Of a stretch of DNA of 31,848 bases, positions 15,579-22,435 are shown piece after piece (within the stretch, counting starts at the first letter, position 1; every line of letters begins with the position of its first letter). Under the pieces are notes generated by a model. It ran no database searches, was not told the DNA's origin, and saw only the letters and a list, made by a program, of their open reading frames with translations. A program made the translations under genes and the position numbers. This DNA is from Paracoccaceae bacterium (lineage in GTDB: Bacteria; Pseudomonadota; Alphaproteobacteria; Rhodobacterales; Rhodobacteraceae): contig JALVEX010000191.1 of the NCBI GenBank assembly GCA_027030435.1, positions 1-31,848 on the forward strand, in the 5' to 3' direction.

Positions 15579-16109
15579 AGCCGCGCGGCGCAGGCCGTCC
15601 ATCAGCTCGGAAAGGGTGCACCGGTAGCTTTCCGCAAGCCGCCCGTTTTCATCGAACTGATCGGCCGCGCCGGCCACGGCCACCTCGGGCCCCGTGAGCA
15701 GCCAGGGGCGGAACGGGGTGAGGCAGAGCCGCAATGACGCCTGCGATTTGGTGCCGCCCGCCCGCCCGGCAGCGGCCGACATGATGGCAACGGGTTTGTC
15801 GAGCCACGGGTTCTCCTTCGCGCGGCTCACCCAATCGAGCGCATTCTTCAGCACGCCGGAAAGCGCGCCGTTGTATTCCGGCGTGGAGATCACCACGGCA
15901 TCGGCCGCCGCGATCTGATCGGCCAGGCGCTGCACTTCGGGGGGAATGCCCTCGTTCGCTTCCACATCCCCATCATAAAGCGGCAGGGCGATATCGGCCT
16001 CGGTGAATTCGGCCGGATCGAACAGCCGCGCCGCCTCGCGCATCAGCTTGCGGTTATACGAGCCCTGGCGCAGCGCGCCGGCAATTCCCAAAAGCGAATA
16101 GCGGGACAT
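15558..16109 (-). CDS. NADPH-dependent FMN reductase (flavodoxin fold)
   Basis: A 183-residue flavoprotein of the NADPH-dependent FMN reductase / chromate-quinone reductase family. Features are the phosphate loop GALRQGSYNRKL (about 10-21), LPLYDGDVE, and the signature STPEYNGALSGVLKNALDW (75-93) followed by DKPVAIMSA. Such enzymes use NAD(P)H to reduce free flavin, quinones or metals. I chose the ATG at 16109 (MSRYSLLGIAG), which has AAGGAG eight bases upstream; nine further in-frame residues upstream lack similarity. It diverges from the acetolactate-synthase-like gene across 106 bases and overlaps the VOC gene by 21 bases at its 3' end. Confidence 0.92.
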   Translation of the reverse strand: MSRYSLLGIAGALRQGSYNRKLMREAARLFDPAEFTEADIALPLYDGDVEANEGIPPEVQRLADQIAAADAVVISTPEYNGALSGVLKNALDWVSRAKENPWLDKPVAIMSAAAGRAGGTKSQASLRLCLTPFRPWLLTGPEVAVAGAADQFDENGRLAESYRCTLSELMDGLRRAASYRTGA

Positions 16110-16161
16110 CCGGATGCTCCTTCCATGTTGCGGCAAGGGTGGCTAAAGCTGAACCGGAAGG

Positions 16162-16188
16162 CAACCCACGCCGATGCGCGGGTGGTTG
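16162..16188. repeat. Imperfect inverted repeat between divergent genes
   Basis: CAACCCAC (from 16162) and GTGGTTG (ending 16188) form an imperfect palindrome with one unpaired C. It lies between the flavin reductase and the ThDP enzyme genes and could be an operator, but no known regulator gene is adjacent. Confidence 0.25.
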
Positions 16189-16215
16189 TGCGATTCTGCA
16201 AATGGGAAGGGGCTG

Positions 16216-17877
16216 ATGATGGCAAGACGGCACGGCGGCAGGATCCTTGTGGATCAATTGAAGCGTCAGGGTGTGCGAAGGGTCTTCTCGGTGCCGGGGG
16301 AGAGCTTCCTGGCGGCGCTTGATGGTCTCTATTCCAGCGGAATCGAGAATGTCGTCTGCCGCCATGAGGGCGGCGCGGCGATGATGGCCGAAGCCATGGG
16401 CAAGCTTGGCCCTGTGCCGGGCGTGTGCTTCGTCACCCGCGGCCCGGGCGCCACCAATGCCTCCTCCGGTATCCATGTGGCGATGCAGGACGGCACGGCG
16501 ATGGTGATGTTCGTGGGCCAGATTGCGCGCGGCCATCGCGATCGCGGCGCCTTTCAGGAGGTGGATTACCGCGCCTTCTTCCGCCCGCTGGCGAAATGGG
16601 TGGCGGAGGTGGAGGATACCGCCCGCCTGCCCGAATACATCAGCCGCGCCTTTCATCTGGCGCAGGCGGGGCGGCCCGGCCCGGTGGTGCTGGCCTTGCC
16701 GGAAGACATGCTCTCGAGCGAAGCGGACGCGCCCGATCTCGGCCCCGCCAATCCGGCCGAGGCCGTGCTTTGCCGCGCAAGGGCCGGCGATATCATGGCC
16801 CGCCTTGCCGCGGCCGAGCGGCCCCTGGTGATCGCAGGGGGGCGGTGGTCGGCCTGGGCGGCGGAGGATCTGCGCCGCTTTGCCGAGATGAACGATCTGC
16901 CGGTGGCGGTGGATTTCCGCCGGCAGGATTACATGGACAACCGCAGCCTTTCCTATGTGGGCGATCTCAACGTGGGCATGAACCCGGCGTTGGCCGAGCG
17001 GGTGCGCAGGGCCGATTGCCTGCTGGTGATCGGCGCGCGGCTCGGCGATATCGCCACGGCGGGGTATGAGCTTGTCAATCCCGCCGCGCCCCATGCGGCG
17101 ATCATCCACATCCATCCCGATCCGAACGAGCCCGGCAGCGTTTACCGCCCCGATCTCGCGGCCGTGGCAACGCCGGAAAGCGCCCTGGCCACTCTTTGCG
17201 AGATGCCTCCTGTGGTGAGCCCGTGGAATGAATGGCGGCTTGCGGCGCGGGCGGATTACGAAGCCTGGATCAGGCCGCAGGAAAGCCCCGGCGCGGTGAA
17301 GCTCGAGCAGGTGGTGCGCTGGCTTTCCGACAACCTGCCCGAGGACGCGATCCTCACCAATGGCGCGGGCAATTACGGCGCATGGCTGCACCGCTATTTC
17401 GTGTTCAAGCGCTACGGCACGCAGCTTGCGCCCACCTCCGGCAGCATGGGCTACGGCTTTCCCGCCGCCATTGCCGCAAGCCTACAGCACCCAGATCGCG
17501 TGGTCGTCTGCATGGCGGGCGACGGTGATTTCCAGATGACGCTGAACGAGCTTTCAACCGCCGTTCAGCACGGGGCGAAGCCGATCGTGATCGTGGCCAA
17601 CAACGGCCGCTACGGCACCATCCGCATGCACCAGGAAAAGCGCTATCCGGGCCGCGTTTCGGGCACCGATCTGGCCAATCCCGATTTCATGGCCCTTGCG
17701 CGGGCCTATGGCGGGCATGGCGAATTGGTGGAGCGCACCGAGGATTTCGCGCCTGCCTTTACCCGTGCCCGCGAATCCGGCCGCGCCGCGGTGATCGAGC
17801 TTCGCCTTGATGCGGAGGCGCTTGCCACGGGGCTCACGCTGAGCGCGGCCCGGGCAATGGGCGAAGCGGGAGGGTGA
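16216..17877 (+). CDS. Thiamine diphosphate enzyme, acetolactate synthase-like
   Basis: A 553-residue ThDP-dependent enzyme with the three-domain layout of acetolactate synthase large subunits: N-terminal PYR domain with the cofactor-activating Glu51 in CRHEGGAA and FVTRGPGATNA, a central domain (about 185-330), and a C-terminal PP domain with the metal/ThDP motif GDGDFQMT (435-442) extending to NN (462-463). Substrate is uncertain: no regulatory small subunit is adjacent, so biosynthetic acetolactate synthase is not proved, and related decarboxylases or carboligases are possible. Two ATGs (16216 and 16219) follow an AAGGGG site; either may be used. It is monocistronic and divergent from the flavin reductase. 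Confidence 0.88.
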   Translation: MMARRHGGRILVDQLKRQGVRRVFSVPGESFLAALDGLYSSGIENVVCRHEGGAAMMAEAMGKLGPVPGVCFVTRGPGATNASSGIHVAMQDGTAMVMFVGQIARGHRDRGAFQEVDYRAFFRPLAKWVAEVEDTARLPEYISRAFHLAQAGRPGPVVLALPEDMLSSEADAPDLGPANPAEAVLCRARAGDIMARLAAAERPLVIAGGRWSAWAAEDLRRFAEMNDLPVAVDFRRQDYMDNRSLSYVGDLNVGMNPALAERVRRADCLLVIGARLGDIATAGYELVNPAAPHAAIIHIHPDPNEPGSVYRPDLAAVATPESALATLCEMPPVVSPWNEWRLAARADYEAWIRPQESPGAVKLEQVVRWLSDNLPEDAILTNGAGNYGAWLHRYFVFKRYGTQLAPTSGSMGYGFPAAIAASLQHPDRVVVCMAGDGDFQMTLNELSTAVQHGAKPIVIVANNGRYGTIRMHQEKRYPGRVSGTDLANPDFMALARAYGGHGELVERTEDFAPAFTRARESGRAAVIELRLDAEALATGLTLSAARAMGEAGG

Positions 17878-17894
17878 GGCGCCCATCTGCCCGC

Positions 17895-17922
17895 TTGACC
17901 TTGCCTCTGCATTGCTGTTAAT
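17895..17922 (+). promoter_or_regulatory. Promoter candidate for the SulP gene
   Basis: TTGACC (17895-17900) matches the -35 consensus in five of six bases and GTTAAT (17917-17922) matches the -10 in four, separated by 16 bases, 42 bases upstream of the SulP ATG. Confidence 0.5.
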
Positions 17923-17964
17923 GGCGCCTTTCTTCTTGTTCGCCACAATCGAGCGACCCCGGAA

Positions 17965-19683
17965 ATGACACATACAGCCACCACCCGCCCCGGCGGGGCG
18001 TTCACGTTTCCCGAAGGGTTCACGCCCAAGCTCGTTACCGTTCTGAGGGAAGGATACGGGGCGGGCGAATTTCGCCGCGATCTGATCGCGGGGCTGACTG
18101 TTGCCGTCGTGGCGCTGCCGCTTTCCATGGCCATCGCGATCGCTTCCGGAGTCTCGCCGGATCGTGGGATATTCACCGCGATCGTTGGCGGCTTCTTCGT
18201 TTCGCTGCTGAGCGGCAGCCGCTACCAGATCGGCGGTCCGGCGGGCGCGTTCATCGTGCTCGTTCTGGCCACGGTGCAGGCGCACGGGTTTGACGGCCTT
18301 GTTCTTGCGACCTTCATTTCCGGCATGTTGCTCGCTCTTGCGGGCGCGCTCCGGTTGGGGACATTCGTGAAATACATTCCCTATCCCGTCACGCTTGGCT
18401 TCACCGCCGGGATCGGGATCATCATTCTTGCAAGCCAGCTGCGCCCCTTCCTCGGGCTCGATCTTGGCGGCACAGAGCCGGGGGCGCTCCTTGAAAAGCT
18501 CCCGGTGCTCTACAAGGCCCTGCCGACCCTCAACATGACAAGCCTCCTGATCGGCGCGCTTTCGGTGGCGATCATCTACGGGCTGAAAAACATTGCCCCG
18601 CGGGCGCCGGGGATGCTCGTGGCCGTGGCCGTGGCTGCTCTGGCGACATGGGCCCTTGATCTGCAGACAGAAACCATCGGCTCGGTTTTCGGAGGGCTCG
18701 CCCAGGGTCTGCCCGCGCCAAGGCTCCCCGATCTCTCGCTCGGGAAGATCGAGGCCGTGTTGCCCGCCGCGCTCGCCTTTACCCTGCTGGGCTCGATCGA
18801 ATCGCTCCTCTCCGCCGTTGTTGCCGACAGCATGACGGGCCGGCGCCATCGCTCCAACATGGAGCTCATCGCACAGGGCGTTGCCAACATGGCCAGCGCC
18901 ATCATGGGCGGGATATGTGTGACCGGCACGATCGCGCGCACCGCAACCAATGTGCGTGCCGGCGCTCATGGGCCGGTTTCAGGCATGATTCACGCCGGCG
19001 CGCTCCTGCTCTTCATCATGCTGCTGGCGCCGCTTGCAAGCTATATCCCGCTTGCCGCGCTTGCCGGCGTGCTGGTGTTCATCTCTCTGCACATGATCGA
19101 TTTCGGAACCCTCAGAAGCCTCTACAGGACGACCCGGGCCGAGGCCAACGTGATGATCGTGACCATGCTGATGACGATCTTCCGCGATCTGACGGAAGCC
19201 ATCATCACGGGGATCGCGCTGGGCTCGCTTCTCTTCATGCGCCGGCTGGCGCGTGCAAGCCGGGTCGAGGCGCTGAGCATGGGTGGTTATGAGACGGAGG
19301 AAGAGCATCCCCACATGGGCAATGGCGGCGATACGCTGGTGCTTGATATCACCGGTGCATATTTCTTCGGCTCCGCCCCTGTCATAGAGACAGTCCTCGA
19401 GCGCATATCCCTGCCCCCCCGGCGCGTGATTCTCGATCTCAGCCATGTCCCGTTTTTCGACATGAGCGGGGCCAGATCGCTGGCCGCATTTGCCGCCCGC
19501 GCAATCGAGCAGGGTTCGCAGGTCATCATTGCGGGCGCGAGCGAGGAGGAGAAGAGATTTCTCAAGAGCGCCGGGATCAGCGATCAGGTGATCTTTGCCG
19601 AAAGCCTCGCCGAGGCCCGGGCCCTTCCATTGCCGGGCGAAAACGATCGCGATAACGGGGAAGGCCGGGATCAGGCCATGTAA
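17965..19683 (+). CDS. SulP-family anion transporter with STAS domain
   Basis: A 572-residue inner-membrane protein. The transporter core (about 35-415) has the SulP N-terminal pattern EFRRDLIAGLTVAVVALPLSMA split across the first helices, then SGSRYQIGGPAGAFIVLV and the later SIESLLSAVVADSMTGRRHRSNMELIAQG. A C-terminal cytoplasmic STAS domain (about 450-555) contains LDLSHVPFFDMSGARSL. Members move sulfate, bicarbonate or C4-dicarboxylates; which anion is carried here cannot be told, and there are no sulfate-assimilation or carbonic-anhydrase genes next to it. The ATG has only a weak GGAA site. A hairpin 19687-19711 follows the stop and separates it from convergent cobO. Confidence 0.93.
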   Translation: MTHTATTRPGGAFTFPEGFTPKLVTVLREGYGAGEFRRDLIAGLTVAVVALPLSMAIAIASGVSPDRGIFTAIVGGFFVSLLSGSRYQIGGPAGAFIVLVLATVQAHGFDGLVLATFISGMLLALAGALRLGTFVKYIPYPVTLGFTAGIGIIILASQLRPFLGLDLGGTEPGALLEKLPVLYKALPTLNMTSLLIGALSVAIIYGLKNIAPRAPGMLVAVAVAALATWALDLQTETIGSVFGGLAQGLPAPRLPDLSLGKIEAVLPAALAFTLLGSIESLLSAVVADSMTGRRHRSNMELIAQGVANMASAIMGGICVTGTIARTATNVRAGAHGPVSGMIHAGALLLFIMLLAPLASYIPLAALAGVLVFISLHMIDFGTLRSLYRTTRAEANVMIVTMLMTIFRDLTEAIITGIALGSLLFMRRLARASRVEALSMGGYETEEEHPHMGNGGDTLVLDITGAYFFGSAPVIETVLERISLPPRRVILDLSHVPFFDMSGARSLAAFAARAIEQGSQVIIAGASEEEKRFLKSAGISDQVIFAESLAEARALPLPGENDRDNGEGRDQAM

Positions 19684-19686
19684 GCC

Positions 19687-19711
19687 GCGCGCGATTTCCC
19701 TTTTCGCGCGC
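19687..19711. terminator. Hairpin between convergent SulP gene and cobO
   Basis: GCGCGCGA (19687-19694) and TCGCGCGC (19704-19711) form a perfect eight-base-pair stem with a nine-base pyrimidine-rich loop. It starts four bases after the SulP stop and ends seven bases before the cobO stop. There is no T-run, so it may act as a bidirectional, imperfect terminator or as an mRNA 3' end stabiliser. Confidence 0.5.
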
Positions 19712-19717
19712 TCCGGT

Positions 19718-20335
19718 TCAGTATTCCACCCCGATCTGGGCCTTGATGCCGGAGCGGAACGGGTGCTTCACAAGCTCCATTTCCGTTACCAGATCGGCGA
19801 TCTCGATCAGTTTGGGCCTGGCATTGCGCCCTGTCAGCACAACATGCGTCATCTCCGGCTTTTCGTTTTGGAGAAAATCGATCACCTCGTTCACGTCGAT
19901 GTAATCATAGCGCAGGGCGATGTTGATCTCGTCCAGCAGGACCATGCGGTTCTTCTCGTCGCGGATCAGCTCCTTCGCCTTTTCCCATGCGGCCCGCGCC
20001 ATCTCGATATCGCGGGCCTTGTCCTGGGTTTCCCAGGTGAAGCCTTCGCCCATGGTGTGAAATTCGCACAGGTCGGAGAAGCGCGAGAGGATCAGATCGC
20101 GCTCGCCGGTGGACATGCCGCCCTTGATGAACTGCACCACCGCCGAGGGGAGCCCGTGCGCGATATGGCGGAAGATCATGCCGAAGGCGGCGGTGGATTT
20201 GCCCTTGCCCTTGCCGGTGTGGATGATGATCAGGCCCTTTTCATCGGTTTTCGTGGCCATGATCTTTTCGCGCGCGGCCTTCTTCTTGGCCATCTTCATG
20301 GCGTGGCGGGCGTTGTCGTCCTGTGATGCGGTCAT
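19718..20335 (-). CDS. cobO: Cob(I)alamin (corrinoid) adenosyltransferase
   Basis: A 205-residue CobA/CobO-type ATP:corrinoid adenosyltransferase, which attaches the 5'-deoxyadenosyl group of ATP to the cobalt of corrinoids during cobalamin synthesis or salvage. The P-loop is HTGKGKGKST (39-48), followed by GMIFRHIAHG, VQFIKGG, the Walker-B-like VLLDEINIALRYDYI and a VVLTGRNA segment. The basic N-terminal helix (8-30) is usual. I chose the ATG at 20335, with an AGGAG site about 11 bases upstream and a good promoter beyond; the longer open frame to 20509 crosses that promoter. No other cobalamin genes and no obvious B12 riboswitch are in the window. Confidence 0.95.
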   Translation of the reverse strand: MTASQDDNARHAMKMAKKKAAREKIMATKTDEKGLIIIHTGKGKGKSTAAFGMIFRHIAHGLPSAVVQFIKGGMSTGERDLILSRFSDLCEFHTMGEGFTWETQDKARDIEMARAAWEKAKELIRDEKNRMVLLDEINIALRYDYIDVNEVIDFLQNEKPEMTHVVLTGRNARPKLIEIADLVTEMELVKHPFRSGIKAQIGVEY

Positions 20336-20364
20336 CGGGGTCTGGTCTCCTGTTCTGCAAGGAG

Positions 20365-20393
20365 ATTGTGAGGAAGGCCCGGCGAGGATGCAA
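20365..20393 (-). promoter_or_regulatory. Promoter candidate for cobO
   Basis: On the minus strand TTGCAT (20388-20393) and CACAAT (20365-20370) are spaced by 17 bases, about 30 bases from the cobO ATG. Each hexamer matches four consensus bases. Confidence 0.55.
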
Positions 20394-20401
20394 GAGCGGC
20401 G

Positions 20402-20420
20402 GTAAGGATTTCTTAACCAT
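20402..20420 (+). promoter_or_regulatory. CtrA-like binding site
   Basis: GTAA-N7-TTAACCAT. The CtrA consensus known from Caulobacter is TTAA-N7-TTAA(C), so one base of the first half differs and the second half is complete. It lies just upstream of the cobO -35 box and 32 bases upstream of the lipoprotein ATG, so it could act on either gene. Confidence 0.45.
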
Positions 20421-20452
20421 GGCCCGGCAGGCTGGGGGCGAAAGGAGAAAAC

Positions 20453-20749
20453 ATGCGAAATATCATGCCGGCGCTGGCTCTTCTGCTCGCCGCCTGCGAT
20501 AGCCCGCACCCGGAATTCATGGGGATCAGGCCGAAGGTGATAACTGTTGCCGGCAGCACCTTCGCGGTGCGTATCAAGGGCGAGAAGGCCGAAGCGATCC
20601 GCACCAGCCGGGAGATGGTGCCGAAGATCGGCGAGATTTTTCCCAAGGCCGCGGCGGCGATTGAGATCGCCAGCGGCTGCCCGGTGGTGGCGAACAGCGT
20701 GAAAGGGGATGCGGCCTATGTGCGCGCGCGCATTGATTGCGGGGGGTAA
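20453..20749 (+). CDS. Small predicted lipoprotein of unknown function
   Basis: A 98-residue protein with a type II signal sequence: positively charged start, hydrophobic stretch (5-13) and lipobox LLAAC (Cys15). The mature part is about 84 residues, with a conserved-looking FAVRIKGEKAEAIRTSREM segment, an IEIASGC segment and two further cysteines (Cys77 and near-terminal Cys96) that could form a disulfide in the periplasm. I recall similar small lipoproteins in Rhodobacteraceae but no named family. The start has a very strong AAAGGAG site seven bases upstream, which supports it as a real gene. The CtrA-like site at 20402-20420 is the only regulatory signal upstream. Confidence 0.8.
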   Translation: MRNIMPALALLLAACDSPHPEFMGIRPKVITVAGSTFAVRIKGEKAEAIRTSREMVPKIGEIFPKAAAAIEIASGCPVVANSVKGDAAYVRARIDCGG

Positions 20750-20810
20750 GCCGGGCGTTTGACCGGGGTGTCAGGAAAGTGGTTTTCGCGCCGGGGCTTC
20801 CCGGCGGGGG

Positions 20811-20841
20811 TTGACCACGCCGCTTTTCCTGTGGCTATGCT
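20811..20841 (+). promoter_or_regulatory. Promoter candidate for mtgA
   Basis: TTGACC (20811-20816) and TATGCT (20836-20841) lie 19 bases apart, immediately upstream of the likely mtgA GTG at 20847. A start site five to seven bases past the -10 would fall at about 20846-20848, on the start codon itself. Confidence 0.45.
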
Positions 20842-20846
20842 CGCCC

Positions 20847-21626
20847 GTGGCAAAACAAGCGAAAAGAAAGACGGCGGGCAAGAAACGGCCGGCAAAGGGA
20901 AAGGCCCCGAGCAGCAAATCCGAACGTGCCCGCGCGGCTCTTGCGCCACGCGCCGGCATATTGCGGCGGCTGTGGCGCTGGGGCTGGCGCGCGGTGTTTG
21001 CCTTCCTCGCATTTCTGTTTCTGATCGTATTGCTCTACAGGTTCATCAATCCACCGACGACCTATTACATCTATTCCGAAAGCCGCCGCCTCGGCGGGGT
21101 GGAGCGGGAATGGGTGCCGATCGAGGAAATCGCGCCGGTGATGCTGAGAAGCGTGGTGGCCGCGGAGGACGCGAATTTCTGCCGTCACTGGGGCTTTGAC
21201 ATGGCCGAGATACGCCGGGCGCTGGAGGCGGGCGGGCGGCGCGGCGCCTCGACAATCAGCCAGCAGGTGGTGAAGAATGTCTATCTCTGGCAGGGGCGCA
21301 GCTGGCCGCGCAAGGCACTGGAGGCGGTGATAACCCCGATGGTCGAGGCCATCTGGGGCAAGCGGCGGATACTGGAGGTCTATCTCAATGTTGCCGAATT
21401 CGGCGAGGGGGTTTTCGGGATCAAGGCGGCCGCCAGAAAGGCCTTTGGCGTGACGCCCGACAAGCTCACGCCACGCCAGGCGGCCCGGCTTGCGGCGGTG
21501 CTGCCCAATCCCAAACGGCGAAGCGCGCGCAAGCCTTCGGCAGCTCTCAGGAAGAGGGCCGCGCGGATAATGGAAGGGGCGGCAACCATCCGCGCGGATG
21601 GGCGCGCGGCGTGTTTCGAGGATTGA
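20847..21626 (+). CDS. mtgA: Monofunctional biosynthetic peptidoglycan transglycosylase
   Basis: A 259-residue family GT51 glycosyltransferase that polymerises lipid II into glycan strands. A basic cytoplasmic N-terminus (1-45, Lys/Arg-rich) is followed by one membrane anchor (about 48-65) and the periplasmic catalytic domain. Catalytic Glu107 is in AAEDANFCRHWGFD, then GASTISQQVVKN, and the KRRILEVYLNVAEFGEGVFGI motif with the second conserved Glu. Length fits MtgA rather than a bifunctional penicillin-binding protein. I prefer the GTG at 20847 (giving MAKQAKRKTAG): the upstream TTG at 20811 coincides with a -35-like TTGACC and would add only a short unconserved extension. No Shine-Dalgarno precedes the GTG. 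Confidence 0.93.
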   Translation: MAKQAKRKTAGKKRPAKGKAPSSKSERARAALAPRAGILRRLWRWGWRAVFAFLAFLFLIVLLYRFINPPTTYYIYSESRRLGGVEREWVPIEEIAPVMLRSVVAAEDANFCRHWGFDMAEIRRALEAGGRRGASTISQQVVKNVYLWQGRSWPRKALEAVITPMVEAIWGKRRILEVYLNVAEFGEGVFGIKAAARKAFGVTPDKLTPRQAARLAAVLPNPKRRSARKPSAALRKRAARIMEGAATIRADGRAACFED

Positions 21627-21678
21627 TTTCAGGCCAGTTTCGGCGCAATCAGGGCCGAGCACAGATCGGATGGCACAT

Positions 21679-22344
21679 ATGGCAAAACTCTATCACCTCC
21701 CCCTTTCGCCCTTCTGCCGCAAGGTCCGGCTCGTTCTGGCGGAGAAGAAGATCGAGGTCGAGCTGATCGAGGAGCGCTACTGGGAGCAGGATGCGGATTT
21801 CCTGCGCCGCAACCCGGCCGGCAAGGTGCCGGTGCTGAAGCTCGACGGCCTCACAATGGCAGAATCCACGCCGATCTGTGAATATGTCGAGGAGACCCGC
21901 CCCGAACCGGCTCTGATGCCGAAGGGGGCGAAGGCGCGTTACGAGGTGCGCCGGCTTGTCAACTGGTTTGACGACAAGTTCCACCGGGAGGTGACGGCGA
22001 ATCTTCTCTATGAGCGTGTGAACAAGAAGCTTGCGGGGGAGGGTTATCCCGACAGCCGCAACATCAAGACGGGAGCGCAGCGGATCAAGTTCCACCTCGA
22101 TTACATGGGCTGGCTTCTGGATCACCGCCGCTGGCTTGCGGGAGACGTGATGACGCTCGCGGATTTCGCGGCGGCGGCGCATATCTCGGCGCTCGATTAC
22201 ATTTCGGATGTGGACTGGGGCCGGAATGCGAATGTGAAGGACTGGTATGCGAAGATCAAATCGCGCCCGGCCTTCCGCTCGATCCTCGCGGATCATGTTT
22301 CCGGCTTTCCGCCGCCGCGCCATTACGCGGATCTCGATTTCTAG
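21679..22344 (+). CDS. Glutathione S-transferase family protein
   Basis: A 221-residue GST. The N-terminal thioredoxin-like domain (1-75) begins MAKLYHLPLSPFCRKVRLVL, with a Ser/Cys active-site region, and includes NPAGKVPVLKLDG (cis-Pro loop) and the glutathione-binding ESTPICEYVEE. The helical C-terminal domain (about 90-215) has the N-capping-type LADFAAAAHISALDY. Substrates are unknown. Of two in-frame ATGs (21670, 21679) I chose the second, which starts right at the conserved fold; upstream extension to 21598 lies within mtgA. The gene is followed by the hairpin/AT-rich repeat and queG on the same strand. Confidence 0.9.
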   Translation: MAKLYHLPLSPFCRKVRLVLAEKKIEVELIEERYWEQDADFLRRNPAGKVPVLKLDGLTMAESTPICEYVEETRPEPALMPKGAKARYEVRRLVNWFDDKFHREVTANLLYERVNKKLAGEGYPDSRNIKTGAQRIKFHLDYMGWLLDHRRWLAGDVMTLADFAAAAHISALDYISDVDWGRNANVKDWYAKIKSRPAFRSILADHVSGFPPPRHYADLDF

Positions 22345-22360
22345 GGATTAGTGGTCGGGC

Positions 22361-22430
22361 AGGGGCTTTCCGCCCCTCTTGCGCTGCGCGCAATTCACCC
22401 CGAGAGTATTTCGGCCAAGATGAAGGGGCT
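22361..22430 (+). repeat. Tandem hairpins plus AT-rich motif, likely dispersed Rhodobacteraceae repeat
   Basis: Two adjacent hairpins, AGGGGC-TTTCC-GCCCCT (22361-22377) and TTGCGC-TGC-GCGCAA (22379-22393), are followed by CACCCCGAGAGTATTTCGG and CCAAGATGAAGG (up to about 22426). The GTATTT...AAGATGAAG module is a pattern I recall as dispersed between genes in many Rhodobacteraceae genomes, but only one copy is in this window. It may end GST transcription, and its 3' edge contains the AAGGGG used as the queG ribosome site. Confidence 0.6.
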
Positions 22431-22435
22431 GCCTG

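Noticed and set aside
20336..20452. Cobalamin riboswitch upstream of cobO
   Set aside because: The leader from the predicted promoter is only about 23 bases and no B12-box-like sequence was seen.
20811..20846. TTG at 20811 as the mtgA start
   Set aside because: It coincides with a -35-like TTGACC and adds a short extension with no similarity; GTG 20847 gives the expected basic N-terminus.
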